From NCBI RefSeq assembly GCF_032854445.1, contig NW_027017996.1, positions 62,001 to 126,000 of the forward strand: a stretch of DNA of 64,000 bases. Direction: 5' to 3'. The notes beneath the pieces are model-generated. The model made no database searches and was not told the origin of the DNA. It worked only from the letters and a program-made list of their open reading frames with translations. Made by a program: the position numbers and the translations under genes. The stretch is from Liolophura sinensis (Eukaryota; Mollusca; Polyplacophora; Chitonida; Chitonidae). How positions within the stretch are numbered: position 1 is the stretch's first letter; every line of letters starts with the position of its first letter. Shown piece after piece: positions 1-12,452 of the stretch.

Positions 1-652
1 CCTATCAAAACCCTCACAGAATCCAAACGAAGTCCACCGTAAGCACTCTGGAAAAAACATATTAGGAGCTCAAGTACGTCTATATCGCATTTTTTATTTC
101 ATTTCTAACATGATGAGATCACAGAGCTGTTACATTTATCTGTCAAAACCGTTAGTTTAATAAGTTACATATTTGTCCTGAAAGAAAGAGAAAAAGTTAT
201 TGATCTCATTAACGTACGTGTACCTGCCGACGAGCATCAGTTACCATTGTCAGCAAGACTAGTCCCGATATAGAAGAACCGTAGAGAAAACCATCAAAGA
301 ATTGGGGTCGAATTTTCTGATCTTATTGCAGTCAGATTAATTTCACAGATATCGTATTCTACACATTTGGCCCATTGCCAGAACGCTGCAAATAGGGGTG
401 CGAAACAATGCATGTATTTTTCATTGAGGAATGAAGAAAATGGTTTTAAAAAAGGACAAACTTAAGTTCTCTTAAATATGCATACCTGTAGTTTCCGTTT
501 TGAAAGGCTAAACAGTCTAACAAAGGGCCACTTGACTTAAGAACATGCCTATTACAATATTACATGTAATTAACATAAATACGATATGATGGCGTTTAGT
601 TAAACTAAGGTGAATATACCAGAGTTTGGAAGCGATTTATTCTAAAAATAAT
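1..652. repeat. Linker L1 (partial, class beta), right-hand part only
   Basis: The window opens inside a linker: base 1 matches position 3836 of L2 and 27788 of L6. Only the unrecognised right-hand segment is present, without SINE or minisatellite. It belongs to the class I call beta (a run of six T near 90, GATGAGATC near 113, TTTTGAAAGG near 499), shared with L2, L6, L7 and L9. No open frame, RNA gene or transposon hallmark is visible. The last ~115 bases contain a decayed satellite monomer (536-569) leading into array A1. Confidence 0.85.
536..569 (+). repeat. Decayed satellite monomer at the linker/array edge
   Basis: The stretch GAACATGCCTATTACAAT followed by ATTACATG resembles a satellite monomer (GAACATGCTATTACAATGATTACAATG) with small indels. 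It lies about 83 bp, close to two monomer lengths, before the first clear monomer. Equivalent positions occur in every linker (for example 4371-4404 and 13240-13273). I read this as the eroded edge of the original array; the alignment is by eye. Confidence 0.6.
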
Positions 653-3211
653 TCTTACAATGTTCATCTGGTAACTGAACATGCTATTATAATGATTACA
701 TTGCTCATCTTGTAACTGAGCACGCTATTATACTGATTACAATGTTCATCTTGTAACTGGGCATACTAGTGTAATAATTAAAATATTAATTTTGTAACTG
801 AGCATGCTATTATACTGATTACAATGTTCATCTTGTAACTGAACATGCTATTATAATGATTACAATGTTCATGTTGTAACTGAACATGCTATTATACGAA
901 TTACAATCTTCATCTTGTAATTGAGCATGCTATTATAATGATTACATTGCTCATCTTGTAACTGAATATGCTATTGCAATGATTACAATGTCCATTTTGC
1001 AACTGAGCATGCTTGTATACTGATTACAATGTTCACCTTGGAACTGATGATGTTTTTATAATGATTACAATGTTCATCTTGTAACTGAACATGCAATTAT
1101 AAGGATTACAATGTTCACTTTGTAACTGAACATGCTATTACAATGTTTACAATGTTCATCTTGTAACTGAACATGCTATTATGTCGATTACAATCTTCAT
1201 CTTGCAACTGAGCATGATATTATAATGATTACAATGTTCATCTTGTAATTGAACGTGCTAATATAATGAATACAATGTTCATTTTGTAACTGATGATGTT
1301 ATTATAATGATTACAATATTCATCTTGTAACTGAATTTGCTTATGTAATGATTACAATGTCCATTTTGCAACTGAGCATGCTTTTATACTTACAATGTTC
1401 ACCTTGTAACTGAACATGCTTTTATAATGATTACAATGTTCATCTTGTAATTGAACGTGCTAATATAATGAATACAATGTTTACTTTGTAACTGATGATG
1501 TTATTATAATGATTACAATATTCATCTTGTAAGTGAATATGCTAATGTAATGATTACAATGTTTATCTTGCAACTGAGCATGCTTGTATACTGATTACAA
1601 TGTTCACCTTGCAACTGATGATGTTTTTATAATGATTACAATGTTCATCTTGTAACTGAACATGCTATTATGTCGATTACAATCTTCATCTTGCAACTGA
1701 GCATGTTTTTAAAATGATTACTATGTTCACCTTGTAACTGAACATGCTTTTATAATGATTACAATGTTTATCTTGTAAGTGAACGAGCTAATATAATGAA
1801 TACAATGCTTATGTTGTAACTGATGATGTTATTATAATGATTACAATATTCATCTTGTAAGTGAATATGCTAATGTAATGATTACAATGTCCATTTTGCA
1901 ACTGAGCATGCTTGTATACTGATTACAATGTTCACCTTGAAACTGTTTACTTTTTATAATGATTACAATGTTCATCTTGTAACTGAACATGCAATTATAA
2001 GGATTACAATGTTCACTTTGTAACTAAACATGCTATTACAATGATTACATTGTTCACCTTGTAACTGAGCACATTATTATAATGATTACAATGTTCATCT
2101 TGTAACTGAATATGCTATTGCAATGATTACAATGTCCATTTTGCAACTGAGCATGCTTGTATACTGATTACAATTTTCACTTTGCAACTGATGATGTTTT
2201 TATAATGATTACAATGTTCACTTTGAAAGTGAACATGCAATTATAAGGAATACAATGTTCACTTTGTAACTGAACATGCTATTACAATGATTACATTGTT
2301 CACCTTGTAACTAAGCACATTATTATAATAATTACAATGTTCATCTTGTAAGTGAATATGCTAATGTAATGATTACAATATCCATTTTGCAACTGAGCAT
2401 GCTTTTATACTGATTACAATGTTCACCTTGTAACTGATGATGTTTTTATAATGATTACAATGTTCATCTTGTAACTACATATGCTATAATAATGATTACA
2501 ATGTTCATCTTGTAATGAAATATGCTAATATAATGATTGAAATATTCATTTTGTAACTGAGCATGCTATTATATTAATTACAATGGTGATTTTGTAACCG
2601 TTGACGCTATTATAATGATTACAATGTTTACTTTGTAACTGAACATGCTATTACAATGATTACAATGTTCATCTTGTAACTGAACATGCTATTATGTCGA
2701 TTACAATCTTCATCTTGTAACTGAAAATGATATTATAATGATTACATTGTTTATCTTTCAACTGAGCATGCTATTATAATGATTATAATGTTCACTTTGT
2801 AACTGATCATGCTATTTTAACTATTACAATGTTCATCTTGTAACTGGGCATGTTTTTATAATGATTACAATGTTCATCTTGTAACTGAGCACGCTATTGT
2901 AATGATTACAATGTTCACCTTGTAACTGAGCACATGATTATAATGATTACAATGTTCATCTTGTAACTGAATATTCTATTGTAATGATTACAATGTCCAT
3001 TTTGCAACTGAGCATGCTTGTATACTGATTACAATGTTCACCTTGCAACTGATGATGTTTTTATAATGATTACAATGTTCATCTTGTAACTGAACATGCA
3101 ATTATAAGGATTACAATGTCCACTTTGTAACTTAACATGCTATTACAATGATTACAATGTTCATTTTGTAACTGAACATGCTATTATGTCGATTACAATC
3201 TTCATCTTGTA
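653..3211 (+). repeat. Satellite array A1 (41-bp monomers)
   Basis: About 62 tandem monomers of about 41 bp. A typical monomer starts GATTACAATGTTCATCTTGT, continues AACTGAACATGC and ends TATTATAAT; GC is about 27% in the commonest variant. Variants differ in fixed places (TTCATC/TTCACC/TCCATT; GAACATGC/GAGCATGC/GATGATG; TATTATAAT/TATTATGTC/TTTTATACT). The array stops abruptly inside a monomer at TTCATCTTGTA, fused to the linker sequence TGTATGTCG just left of the SINE. It is a near-identical copy of A6 (28440-30998). Confidence 0.97.
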
Positions 3212-4487
3212 TGTATGTCGCTGTGCAACTGAGTGAGTGAGTGCTTGGGGTTTAACGTCGTACTCAACAATTTTTCAGTCATATGACGACGAAGGAATCA
3301 TTAGGGTGCATGCACGTTTAATGTGCCTCCTTGTTGCAGGACGGATTTTCACCGCTCTTTTATTTAGGGCTGCATCACTGAGACGACTTACCGAAGGCAA
3401 GTAAGCCGCCCCGCCCGAGCCATTATGCTGAAACGGGTCAACCAGTCGTTGCACTATCCCCCTTCATGCTGAACGCCAAACGAGGAAGTCACAACTTCCT
3501 CTTTTAAAGTCTTAGGTGTGACTCGACCAAGGATTGATCCTGGATCTACCGGTCCCGAAGCGGACGCTCTACCAACTGTGCTATCCGGGCCGGTCTGTGC
3601 AACTGACGATCAGATAACATTTATCTGTAAAGACATGTATGTCTCTGCGCCATTTACTGTACCTATGTCTTTCACTTCAGGCAAACCTTAGTCCTCCCAT
3701 ACATAACCCCACCTGACAAGGCTCCTACTCAGGCTATTTTATTTCCTAGTGAAAGGAAGGCTTTAAGCATACATGTTTGTATATATAATGTTAGTGGAGC
3801 GAGTTTTCAGTAATACACAATTAACATATAACAGACCTATCAAAACCCTCACAGAATCCAAACGAAGTCCACCGTAAGCACTCTGGAAAAAACATATTAG
3901 GAGCTCAAGTACGTCTATATCGCATTTTTTATTTCATTTCTAACATGATGAGATCACAGAGCTGTTACATTTATCTGTCAAAACCGTTAGTTTAATAAGT
4001 TACATATTTGTCCTGAAAGAAAGAGACAAAGTTATTGATCTCATTAACGTACGTGTACCTGCCGACGAGCATGAGTTACCATTGTCAGCAAGACTAGTCC
4101 CGATATAGAAGAACCGTAGAGAAAACCATCAAAGAATTGGGGTCGAATTTTCTGACCTTATTGCAGTCAGATTAATTTCACAGATATCGTATTCTACACA
4201 TTTGGCCCATTGCCAGTACGCTGCAAATAGGGGTGCGAAACAATGCATGTATTTTTCATTGAGGAATGAAGAAAATGGTTTTAAAAAAGGACAAACTTAA
4301 GTTCTCTTAAATATGCATACCTGTAGTTTCCGTTTTGAAAGGCTAAACAGTCTAACAAAGGGCCACTTGACTTAAGAACATGCCTATTACAATATTACAT
4401 GTAATTAACATAAATACGATATGATGGCGTTTAGTTAAACTAAGGTGAATATACCAGAGTTTGGAAGCGATTTATTCTAAAAATAAT
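3212..4487. repeat. Short linker L2 (class beta, left 713 bp missing)
   Basis: This linker begins at the last nine bases of the 50-bp repeat that flanks the SINE, so it lacks the region equivalent to 11363-12075 of L3, including the 30-bp minisatellite. It then carries the SINE, its right target duplication, the right 50-bp repeat copy (3607-3647) and about 840 bp of unrecognised sequence ending in a decayed monomer at 4371-4404. The same truncation is present in L7. Confidence 0.9.
3233..3594 (-). mobile_element. tRNA-derived SINE, copy S1
   Basis: A 362-bp SINE read on the minus strand. Its 5' tRNA-like head has a box A-like sequence at 3565-3583 (minus strand TAGCACAGTTGGTAGAGCG) and a box B-like sequence at 3518-3528 (GGTCGAGTCAC, an imperfect match to GGTTCGANTCC). 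The body follows, then a 3' end ACGTTAAACCCC and an ACTC-type tail at the plus-strand left end. It is flanked by the 12-bp target duplication CTGTGCAACTGA at 3221-3232 and 3595-3606. The tail has one fewer 4-bp unit than the full-linker copies. It shares GGCTGC and ATGCTG variants with S6, unlike the others. Confidence 0.88.
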
Positions 4488-7400
4488 TCTTACAATGTTC
4501 ATCTGGTAACTGAACATGCTATTATAATGATTACATTGCTCATCTTGTAACTGAGCACGCTATTATACTGATTACAATGTTCATCTTGTAACTGGGCATA
4601 CTAGTGTAATAATTAAAATATTAATTTTGTAACTGAGCATGCTATTATACTGATTACAATGTTCATCTTGTAACTGAACATGCTATTATAATGATTACAA
4701 TGTTCATGTTGTAACTGAACATGCTATTATACGAATTACAATTTTCATCTTGTAATTGAGCATGCTATTATAATGATTACATTGCTCATCTTGTATTTGA
4801 GCATGCTATTTTAACTATTACAATGTTCATCTTGTAACTGGGCATGTTTTTATAATGATTACAATGTTCACCTTGTAACTGAGCACGCTATTGTAATGAT
4901 TTCAATGTTCTCCTTGTAACTGAGCACATTATTATAATGATTGAAATGTTCATCTTGTAACTGAATATGCTATTGCAATGATTACAATGTCCATTTTGCA
5001 ACTGAGCATGCTTGTATACTGATTACAATGTTCACCTAGGAACTGATGATGTTTTTATAATGATTACAACGTTCATCTTGTAACTCAACATGCAATTATA
5101 AGGATTACAATGTTCACTTTGTAACTGAACATGCTATTACAATGATTACAATGTTCATCTTGTAACTGAACATGCTATTATGTCGATTACAATCTTTGTC
5201 TTGCAACTGAGCATGATATTATAATGATTACAATGTTCATCTTGTAATTGAACGTGCTAATATAATGAATACAATGTTCATTTTGTAACTGATGATGTTT
5301 ATATAATGATTACAATATTCATCTTGTAACTAAATATGCTTATGTAATGATTACAATGTCCATTTTGCAACTGAGCATGCTTTTATACTTACAATGTCCA
5401 CCTTGTAACTGAACATGCTATTATAATGATTAGAATGTTCATCTTGTAACTGAGCATGTTTTTATAAAGATTACAATGTTCACCTTGTAACTGAACATGC
5501 TTTTATAATAATTACAATGTTCATCTTGTAATTGAACGTGCTAATATAATGAATACAATGTTTACTTTGTAACTGATGATGTTATTATAATGATTACAAT
5601 ATTCATCTTGTAAGTGAATATGCTAATGTAATGATTACAATGTTTATCTTGCAACTGAGCATGCTTGTATACTGATTACAATGTTCACCTTGCAACTGAT
5701 GATGTTTTTAAAATGATTACAATGTTCATCTTATAACTGAACATGCTATTATGTCGATTACAATCTTCATCTTGCAACTGAGCATGGTTTTAAAATAATT
5801 ACTATGTTCACCTTGTAGCTGAACATGCTTTTATAATGATTACAATGTTTATCTTGTAAGTGAACGAGCTAATATAATGAATACAATGTTTACATTGTAA
5901 CTGATGATGTTATTATAATAATTACAATATTCATCTTGTAAGTGAATGTGCTAATGTAATGATTACAATGTCCATTTTGCAACTGAGCGTGCTTGTATGC
6001 TGATTACAATGTTCACCTTGTAACTGTTTATGTTTTTATAATGATTACAATGTTCATCTTGTAACTGAACATGCAATTATAAGGATTACAATGTTCACTT
6101 TGTAACTGAACATGCTATTACAATGATTACATGGTTCACCTTGTAACTGAGCGCATTATTATAATGATTACAATGTTCATCTTGTAACAGAATATGCTAT
6201 TGTAATGATTACAATGTCCATTTTGCAACTGAGCATACTTATATACTGATTACAATGTTCTTTTTGCAACTGATGATGTTTTTATAATGATTACAATGTT
6301 CACTTTGTAACTGAACATGCAATTATAAGGATTACAATGTTCACTTTGTAACTGAACATGCTATTACAAAGATTACATTGTTCACCTTGTAACTGAGCAC
6401 ATTATTATAATGATTACAATGTTCATCTTGTAAGTGAACATGCTAATGTAATGATTACAATATCCATTTTGCAACTGAGCATGCTTTTATACGGATTACT
6501 ATGTTCACCTTGTAACTGAACATGCTTTTATAATGATTACAATGTCTATTTTGTGAGTGAACGAGCTAATATAATGAATACAATGCTTATGTTGTAACTG
6601 ATGATGTTATTATAATGATTACAATATTCATCTTGTAAGTGAATATGCTAATGTAATGATTACAATGTCCATTTTGCAACTGAGCATGCTTGTATACTGA
6701 TTACAATGTTCACCTTGTAACTGTTTATGTTTTTATAATGATTACAATGTTCATCTTATAACTGAACATGCAATTATAAGGATTACAATGTTCACTTTGT
6801 AACTGAACATGCTATTACAATGATTACATTGTTCACCTTGTAACTGAGCGCATTATTATAATGATTACAATGTTCATCTTGTAACTGAATATGCTATTGT
6901 AATGATTACAATGTCCATTTTGCAACTGAGCATGCTTGTATACTGATTACAATGTTCACCTTGCAACTGATGATGTTTTTATAATGATTAAAATGTTCAC
7001 TTTGTAACTGAACATGCAATTATAAGGATTACAATGTTCAATTTGTAACTGAACATGCTATTACAATGATTACATTGTTCACCTTGTAACTGAGCACATT
7101 ATTATAATGATTACAATGTTCATCTTGTAAGTGAATATGCTAATGTAATGATTACAATATCCATTTTGCAACTGAGCATGCTTTTATACTGATTACAATG
7201 TTCACCTTGTAACTGATGATGTTTTTATAATGATTAAAATGTTCATCTTGTAACTACATATGCTATAATAATGATTACAATGTTCATCTTGTAACTACAT
7301 ATGCTAATATAATAATTGCAATATTCATTTTGTAGCTGAGCATGCTATTATATTGATTACAATGGTGATTTTGTAACCGTTGACGCTATTATAATGTTAC

Positions 7401-10400
7401 AATGTTTACTTTGTAACTGAACATGCTATTACAATGATTACAATGTTCATCTTGTAAATGAACATGCTATTATGTCGATTACAATCTTCATCTTGTAACT
7501 GAAAATGATATTATAATGATTACAATGTTTATCTTGCAACTGAGCATGCTATTATAATGATTACATTGCTCATCTTGTATTTGAGCATGCTATTTTAACT
7601 ATTACAATGTTCATCTTGTAACTGGGCATGTTTTTATAATGATTACAATGTTCACCTTGTAACTGAGCACGCTATTGTAATGATTTCAATGTTCTCCTTG
7701 TAACTGAGCACATTATTATAATGATTGCAATGTTCATCTTGTAACTGAATATGCTATTGCAATGATTACAATGTCCATTTTGCAACTGAGCATGCTTGTA
7801 TACTGATTACAATGTTCACCTAGGAACTGATGATGTTTTTATAATGATTACAACGTTCATCTTGTAACTGAACATGCAATTATAAGGATTACAATGTTCA
7901 CTTTGTAACCGAGCACATTATTATAATGATTACAATGTTCATCTTGTAAGTGAACATGCTAATGTAATGATTACAATATCCATTTTGCAACTGAGCATGC
8001 TTTTATACTGATTACAATGTTCACCTTGTAACTGATGATGTTTTTATAATGATTACAATGTTCATCTTGTAATTACATATGCTATAATAATGATTACAAT
8101 GTTCGTCTTGTAACTACATATGCTAATATAATAATTGCAATATTCATTTTGTAACTGAGCATGCTATTATTTTGATTACAATTGTGATTTTGTAACCGTT
8201 GACGCTATTATAATAATTACAATGTTTACTTTGTAACTGAACATGCTATTACAATGATTACAATGTTCATCTTGTAACTGAACATGCTATTATGTCGATT
8301 ACAATCTTTATCTTGTAACTGAAAATGATATTATAATGATTACAATGTTTATCTTGCAACTGAAAATGATATTATAATGATTACAATGTTCACTTCGTAA
8401 CTGATCATGCTATTTTAACTATTACAATGTTCAGCTTGTAACTGAACATGCTTTTATAATGATTACAATGTTCATCTTGTAATTGAGCGTGCTAATATAA
8501 TGAATACAATGTTTACTTTGTAACTGATGATGTTATTATAATGATTACAATATTCATCTTGTAACTGAATATGCTATTGCAATGATTACAATGTCCATTT
8601 TGCAACTGAGCATGCTTGTATACTGATTACAATGTTCACCTTGCAACTGATGATGTTTTTATAATGATTACAACGTTCATCTTGTAACTGAACATGCAAT
8701 TATAAGGATTATAATGTTCACTTTGTAACTGATCATGCTATTACAATGATTACAATGTTCATCTTGTAACTACATATGCTATAATAATGATTACAATGTT
8801 CATCTTGTAACTACATATGCTAATATAATAATTGCAATATTCCTTTTGTAACTGAGCATGCTATTATATTGATTACAATGGTGATTTTGTAACCGTTGAC
8901 GCTATTATAATGATTACAATGTTCACTTTGTAACTGAACATGCTATTACAATGATTACAATGTTCATCTTGTAACTGAACATGCTATTATGTCGATTACA
9001 ATCTTCATCTTGCAACTGAGCATGATATTATAATGATTACAATGTTCATCTTGTAATTGAACGTGCTAATATAATGAATACATTGTTCATTTTGTAACTG
9101 ATGATGTTATTATAATGATTACAATATTCATCTTGTAACTAAATATGCTTATGTAATGATTACAATGTCCATTTTGCAACTGAGCATGCTTTTATACTTA
9201 CAATGTCCACCTTATAACTGAACATGCTATTATAATGATTAGAATGTTCATCTTGTAACTGAGCATGATTTTATAAAGATTACAATGTTCACCTTGTAAC
9301 TGAACATGCTTTTATAATGATTACAATGTTCATCTTGTAATTGAACGTGCTAATATAATGAATACAATGTTTACTTTGTAACTGATGATGTTATTATAAT
9401 GATTACAATATTCATCTTGTAAGTGAATATGCTAATGTAATGATTACAATGTCCATTTTGCAACTGAGCATGCTTGTATACTGATTACAATGTTCACCTT
9501 GTAACTGTTTATGTTTTTATAATGATTACAATGTTCATCTTGTAACTGAACATGCAATTATAAGGATAACAATGTTCACTTTGTAACTGAACATGCTATT
9601 ACAATGAATCCATGGTTCACCTTGTAACTGAGCGCATTATTATAATGATTACAATGTTCATCTTGTAACTGAATATGCTATTGTAATGATTACAATGTCC
9701 ATTTTGCAACTGAGCATACTTATATACTGATTACAATGTTCACCTTGCAACTGATGATGTTTCTATAATGATTACAATGTTCACTTTGTAACTGAACATG
9801 CTATTACAAAGATTACATTGTTCACCTTGTAACTGAGCACATTATTATAATGATTACAATGTTTATCTTGTAAGTGAACATGCTAATGTAATGATTACAA
9901 TATCCATTTTGCAACTGAGCATGCTTTTATACTGATTACAATGTTCACTTTGTAACTGATGATATTTTTATAATGATTACAATGTTCATCTTGTAACTAC
10001 ATATGGTATAATAATGATTACAATGTTCGTCTTGTAACTACATATGCTATTATAATAATTGCAAAATTCATTTTGTAACTAAGCATGCTATTATTTTGAT
10101 TACAATGGTGATTTTGTAACCGTTGACGCTATTATAATGATTACAATGTTTACTTTGTAACTGAACATGCTATTACAATGATTACAATGTTCATCTTGTA
10201 ACTGAACATGCTATTATGTCGATGACAATCTTTATCTTGTAACTGAAAATGATATTATAATGATTACAATGTTTATCTTGCAACTGAAAATGATATTATA
10301 ATGATTACAATGTTCACTTCGTAACTGATCATGCTATTTTAACTATTACAATGTTCATCTTGTAACTGGGCATGTTTTTATAATGATTACAATGTTCATC

Positions 10401-11362
10401 TTGTAACTGAGCACGCTATTGTAATGATTATAATGTTCACCTTGTAACTGAGCACATGATTATAATGATTACAATGTTCATCTTGTAACTGAATATGCTA
10501 TTGTAATGATTACAATGTCCAATTTGCAACTGAGCATGCTTGTATACTGATTACAATGTTCACCTTGCAACTGATGATGTTTTTATCATGATTACAATGT
10601 TCATCTTGTAACTGAACATGCAATTATAAGGATTACAATGTTCACTTTGTAACTGAACATGCTATTACAATGATTACAATGTTCATCTTGTAACTGAACA
10701 TGCTATTATGTCGATTACAATCTTCATCTTGCAACTGAAAATGATATTATAATGATTACAATGTTTATCTTGAAACTAAGCATGCTATTATAATGATTAC
10801 AATGTTCACTTCGTAACTGAACATGCTATTAGAAGTATTACAATGTTCATCTTGTAACTGGGCATGTTTTTATAATAATTACACTGTTCACCTTGTAACT
10901 GAACATGCTATTATAATGATTACAATGTTCATTTTGCAACTGAGCATGCTTTTATACTGATTACAATGTTCACCTTGTAACTGATGATGTTTTTATAATG
11001 ATTACAATGTTCATCTTGTAACTTAGCATGCTATTATAATGATGACAATGTTCATTTTGTAAATGAGCACGCTATTATACTGTTTACAATGTTCATCTTG
11101 TAACTGAGCATGCTATTATAATGATTACAATGTTCATGTTGTAATTGAACGTGCTAATATAATGAATACAATGTTCATTTTGTAACTGATGATGTTTTTA
11201 TAATGATTACAATATTCATCTTGTAACTGAACATGCTATTATGATTACAATTTTCATCCTGTAACTGAGCTTTCTATTATAATGATTACAATGTTTACCT
11301 TGTAAGTGAGCGTGATAATATAATGTTTACAATGTTTATCTTGTAACTGAGCATGCTATCAT
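4488..11362 (+). repeat. Satellite array A2 (41-bp monomers)
   Basis: About 168 tandem monomers. Strings of monomer variants recur in the same order within the array, a higher-order organisation. Some monomers are shorter, for example the 38-bp form after TTTTATACTTACAATGTCC. The array is the counterpart of A7, but A7 has 1,798 additional bases; the break in A2 falls at 6493/6494 in the odd sequence TTATACGGATTACT. It ends at GCATGCTATCAT before linker L3. Confidence 0.97.
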
Positions 11363-11544
11363 AAGACACGAGTCTCTTTAACTGGATTTAGTCTATTTCA
11401 GCTGAGGGGAAAAATGAAAGATTTAGTGTGGATAATGTGTGGGGATAATATGAGCTTTTTAGCGTGTATTTGGTCCAAACTGCATCTTTGTACCGTTGAT
11501 CGTTGAGAAGAAATAGAAGGCATTTCTCAATATTGGCACTTAAA

Positions 11545-11690
11545 AGATGGTGCCAGCTAGGAAATCAGCTCTAACCCCAGTGTTCCATGTGGGATTACAG
11601 AGGGCGATGGCGTGCTGACCCCATCGGTAACTGAGGCCCTCCAAAAATCAAAAATCAAAATCAAAAATTAAATAAGTAAGTAAAATGTAA
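11545..11690 (+). repeat. GC-richer segment with A-rich tail, possible old retroposon end
   Basis: A segment richer in GC than its surroundings ends in GGCCCTCC and is followed by short A-rich units (AAAAATC twice, AAAATC, then AAAAATTAAATAAGTAAGTA). This looks like the 3' end of a retroposed element, but I find no box A/B sequence, no clear target duplication and no family I recognise. In L6 and L9 the A-rich part is 14 bp shorter (CCTCAAACAAAAATT). Confidence 0.35.
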
Positions 11691-11900
11691 AACGTTGTGA
11701 GGCCGATAGAAAATCATGTGTTTCTCTAACTGATTTCACTCCAATATATTCTTTCATCCAGCGTGTTGACAGAGTCAGTGGAATTCGGATGTTTAAATGG
11801 TTTCAAGCAACGAAGTATCATTACTTCAAGATATTAATATAACCTGAAGCTTCTAAACCTGGATCACTGTGTTTTCCTGAATCGTTGATTAAATCAATTA

Positions 11901-12033
11901 ACACCATACTGAATCTCTGTTGCACCGTAAACACCATCCTGAATCTCTGCTGCACAGTAAATACCATCCTGAAACACTGCTACACAGTAAGCACCATCCT
12001 GAATCTCTGCTGCACAGTAAACACCGTCAGGAA
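11901..12033 (+). repeat. 30-bp minisatellite, four units plus a partial
   Basis: Four consecutive 30-bp units begin at 11901, 11931, 11961 and 11991 with the core ACCATCCTGAATCTCTGCTG and CACAGTAA, then a partial unit ACACCGTCAGGAA. Because 30 is a multiple of three, both strands stay open across it. The minus strand would read a ten-residue repeat (about DGVYCAAEIQ), but that frame starts inside the SINE tail, so I do not call it a gene. Confidence 0.93.
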
Positions 12034-12047
12034 TTTTACACTTACTG

Positions 12048-12097
12048 CGATCAGATAGCATTTTTCTGTATAGACATGTATGTCGCTGTGCAACTGA
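12048..12097 (+). repeat. 50-bp direct repeat, left copy (ends in SINE target site)
   Basis: CGATCAGATAGCATTTTTCT through GACATGTATGTCG to CTGTGCAACTGA matches the sequence right of the SINE at 12476-12516 (CGATCAGATAACATTTATCT through GACATGTATGTCTCTG). The two copies differ by several bases, so the duplication is older than the SINE, which sits at their junction. Equivalent left/right pairs: 16206-16255/16634-16674, 22167-22216/22595-22635, 27131-27180/27559-27599, 41633-41682/42061-42101 and 46597-46646/47025-47065. Confidence 0.88.
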
Positions 12098-12350
12098 GTG
12101 AGTGAGTGAGTGCTTGGGGTTTAACGTCGTACTCAACAATTTTTCAGTCATATGACGACGAAGGAATCATTAGGGTGCATGCACGTTTAATGTGCCTCCT
12201 TGTTGCAGGACGGATTTTCACCGCTCTTTTATTTAGTGCTGCATCACTGAGACGACTTACCGAAGGCAAGTAAGCCGCCCCGCCCGAGCCATTATACTGA
12301 AACGGGTCAACCAGTCGTTGCACTATCCCCCTTCATGCTGAACGCCAAAC

Positions 12351-12370
12351 GAGGAAGTCACAACTTCCTC
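12351..12370 (-). other. Perfect hairpin in the SINE body
   Basis: GAGGAAGT-CACA-ACTTCCTC is an 8-bp perfect inverted repeat with a 4-base loop. In a SINE RNA it would fold into a stable stem just after the tRNA-like head. It is present in all eight copies. Confidence 0.8.
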
Positions 12371-12386
12371 TTTTAAAGTCTTAGGT

Positions 12387-12452
12387 GTGACTCGACCAAG
12401 GATTGATCCTGGATCTACCGGTCCCGAAGCGGACGCTCTACCAACTGTGCTA
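12387..12452 (-). promoter_or_regulatory. Internal RNA polymerase III promoter (box B and box A) of SINE S2
   Basis: On the minus strand TAGCACAGTTGGTAGAGCG (12434-12452) fits the box A consensus TRGCNNAGYNGG well, and GGTCGAGTCAC (12387-12397) resembles box B GGTTCGANTCC with a missing T and a weak 3' end. The gap of about 36 bp between boxes is normal for a tRNA-type promoter. The minus strand has no run of four T inside the SINE; the first downstream one lies at 11710-11713, so a transcript would be about 750 nt. The other seven SINEs carry the same boxes. Activity is not shown by sequence. Confidence 0.65.

Noticed and set aside
653-3211. CRISPR-like array of short repeats
   Set aside because: There are no unique spacers: the whole 41-bp unit repeats with graded variation, and the window has eukaryotic SINEs. 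It is a satellite.
11920-12105. 61-residue plus-strand open frame over the same minisatellite (and its copies)
   Set aside because: It overlaps the minus-strand frame, is low in complexity (HPESLLHSKH repeats) and is a by-product of the 30-bp repeat.
11894-12151. 85-residue minus-strand open frame, repeated at 16052, 22013, 26977, 41479 and 46443
   Set aside because: It begins inside the SINE tail and runs through the 30-bp minisatellite, whose length keeps it open by arithmetic. There is no recognisable domain, and the identical copies come from recent duplication and not from selection.
12155-12180. Telomere-type TTAGGG match (ATTAGGGTGC in the SINE)
   Set aside because: It is a single occurrence per SINE copy and not a tandem array.
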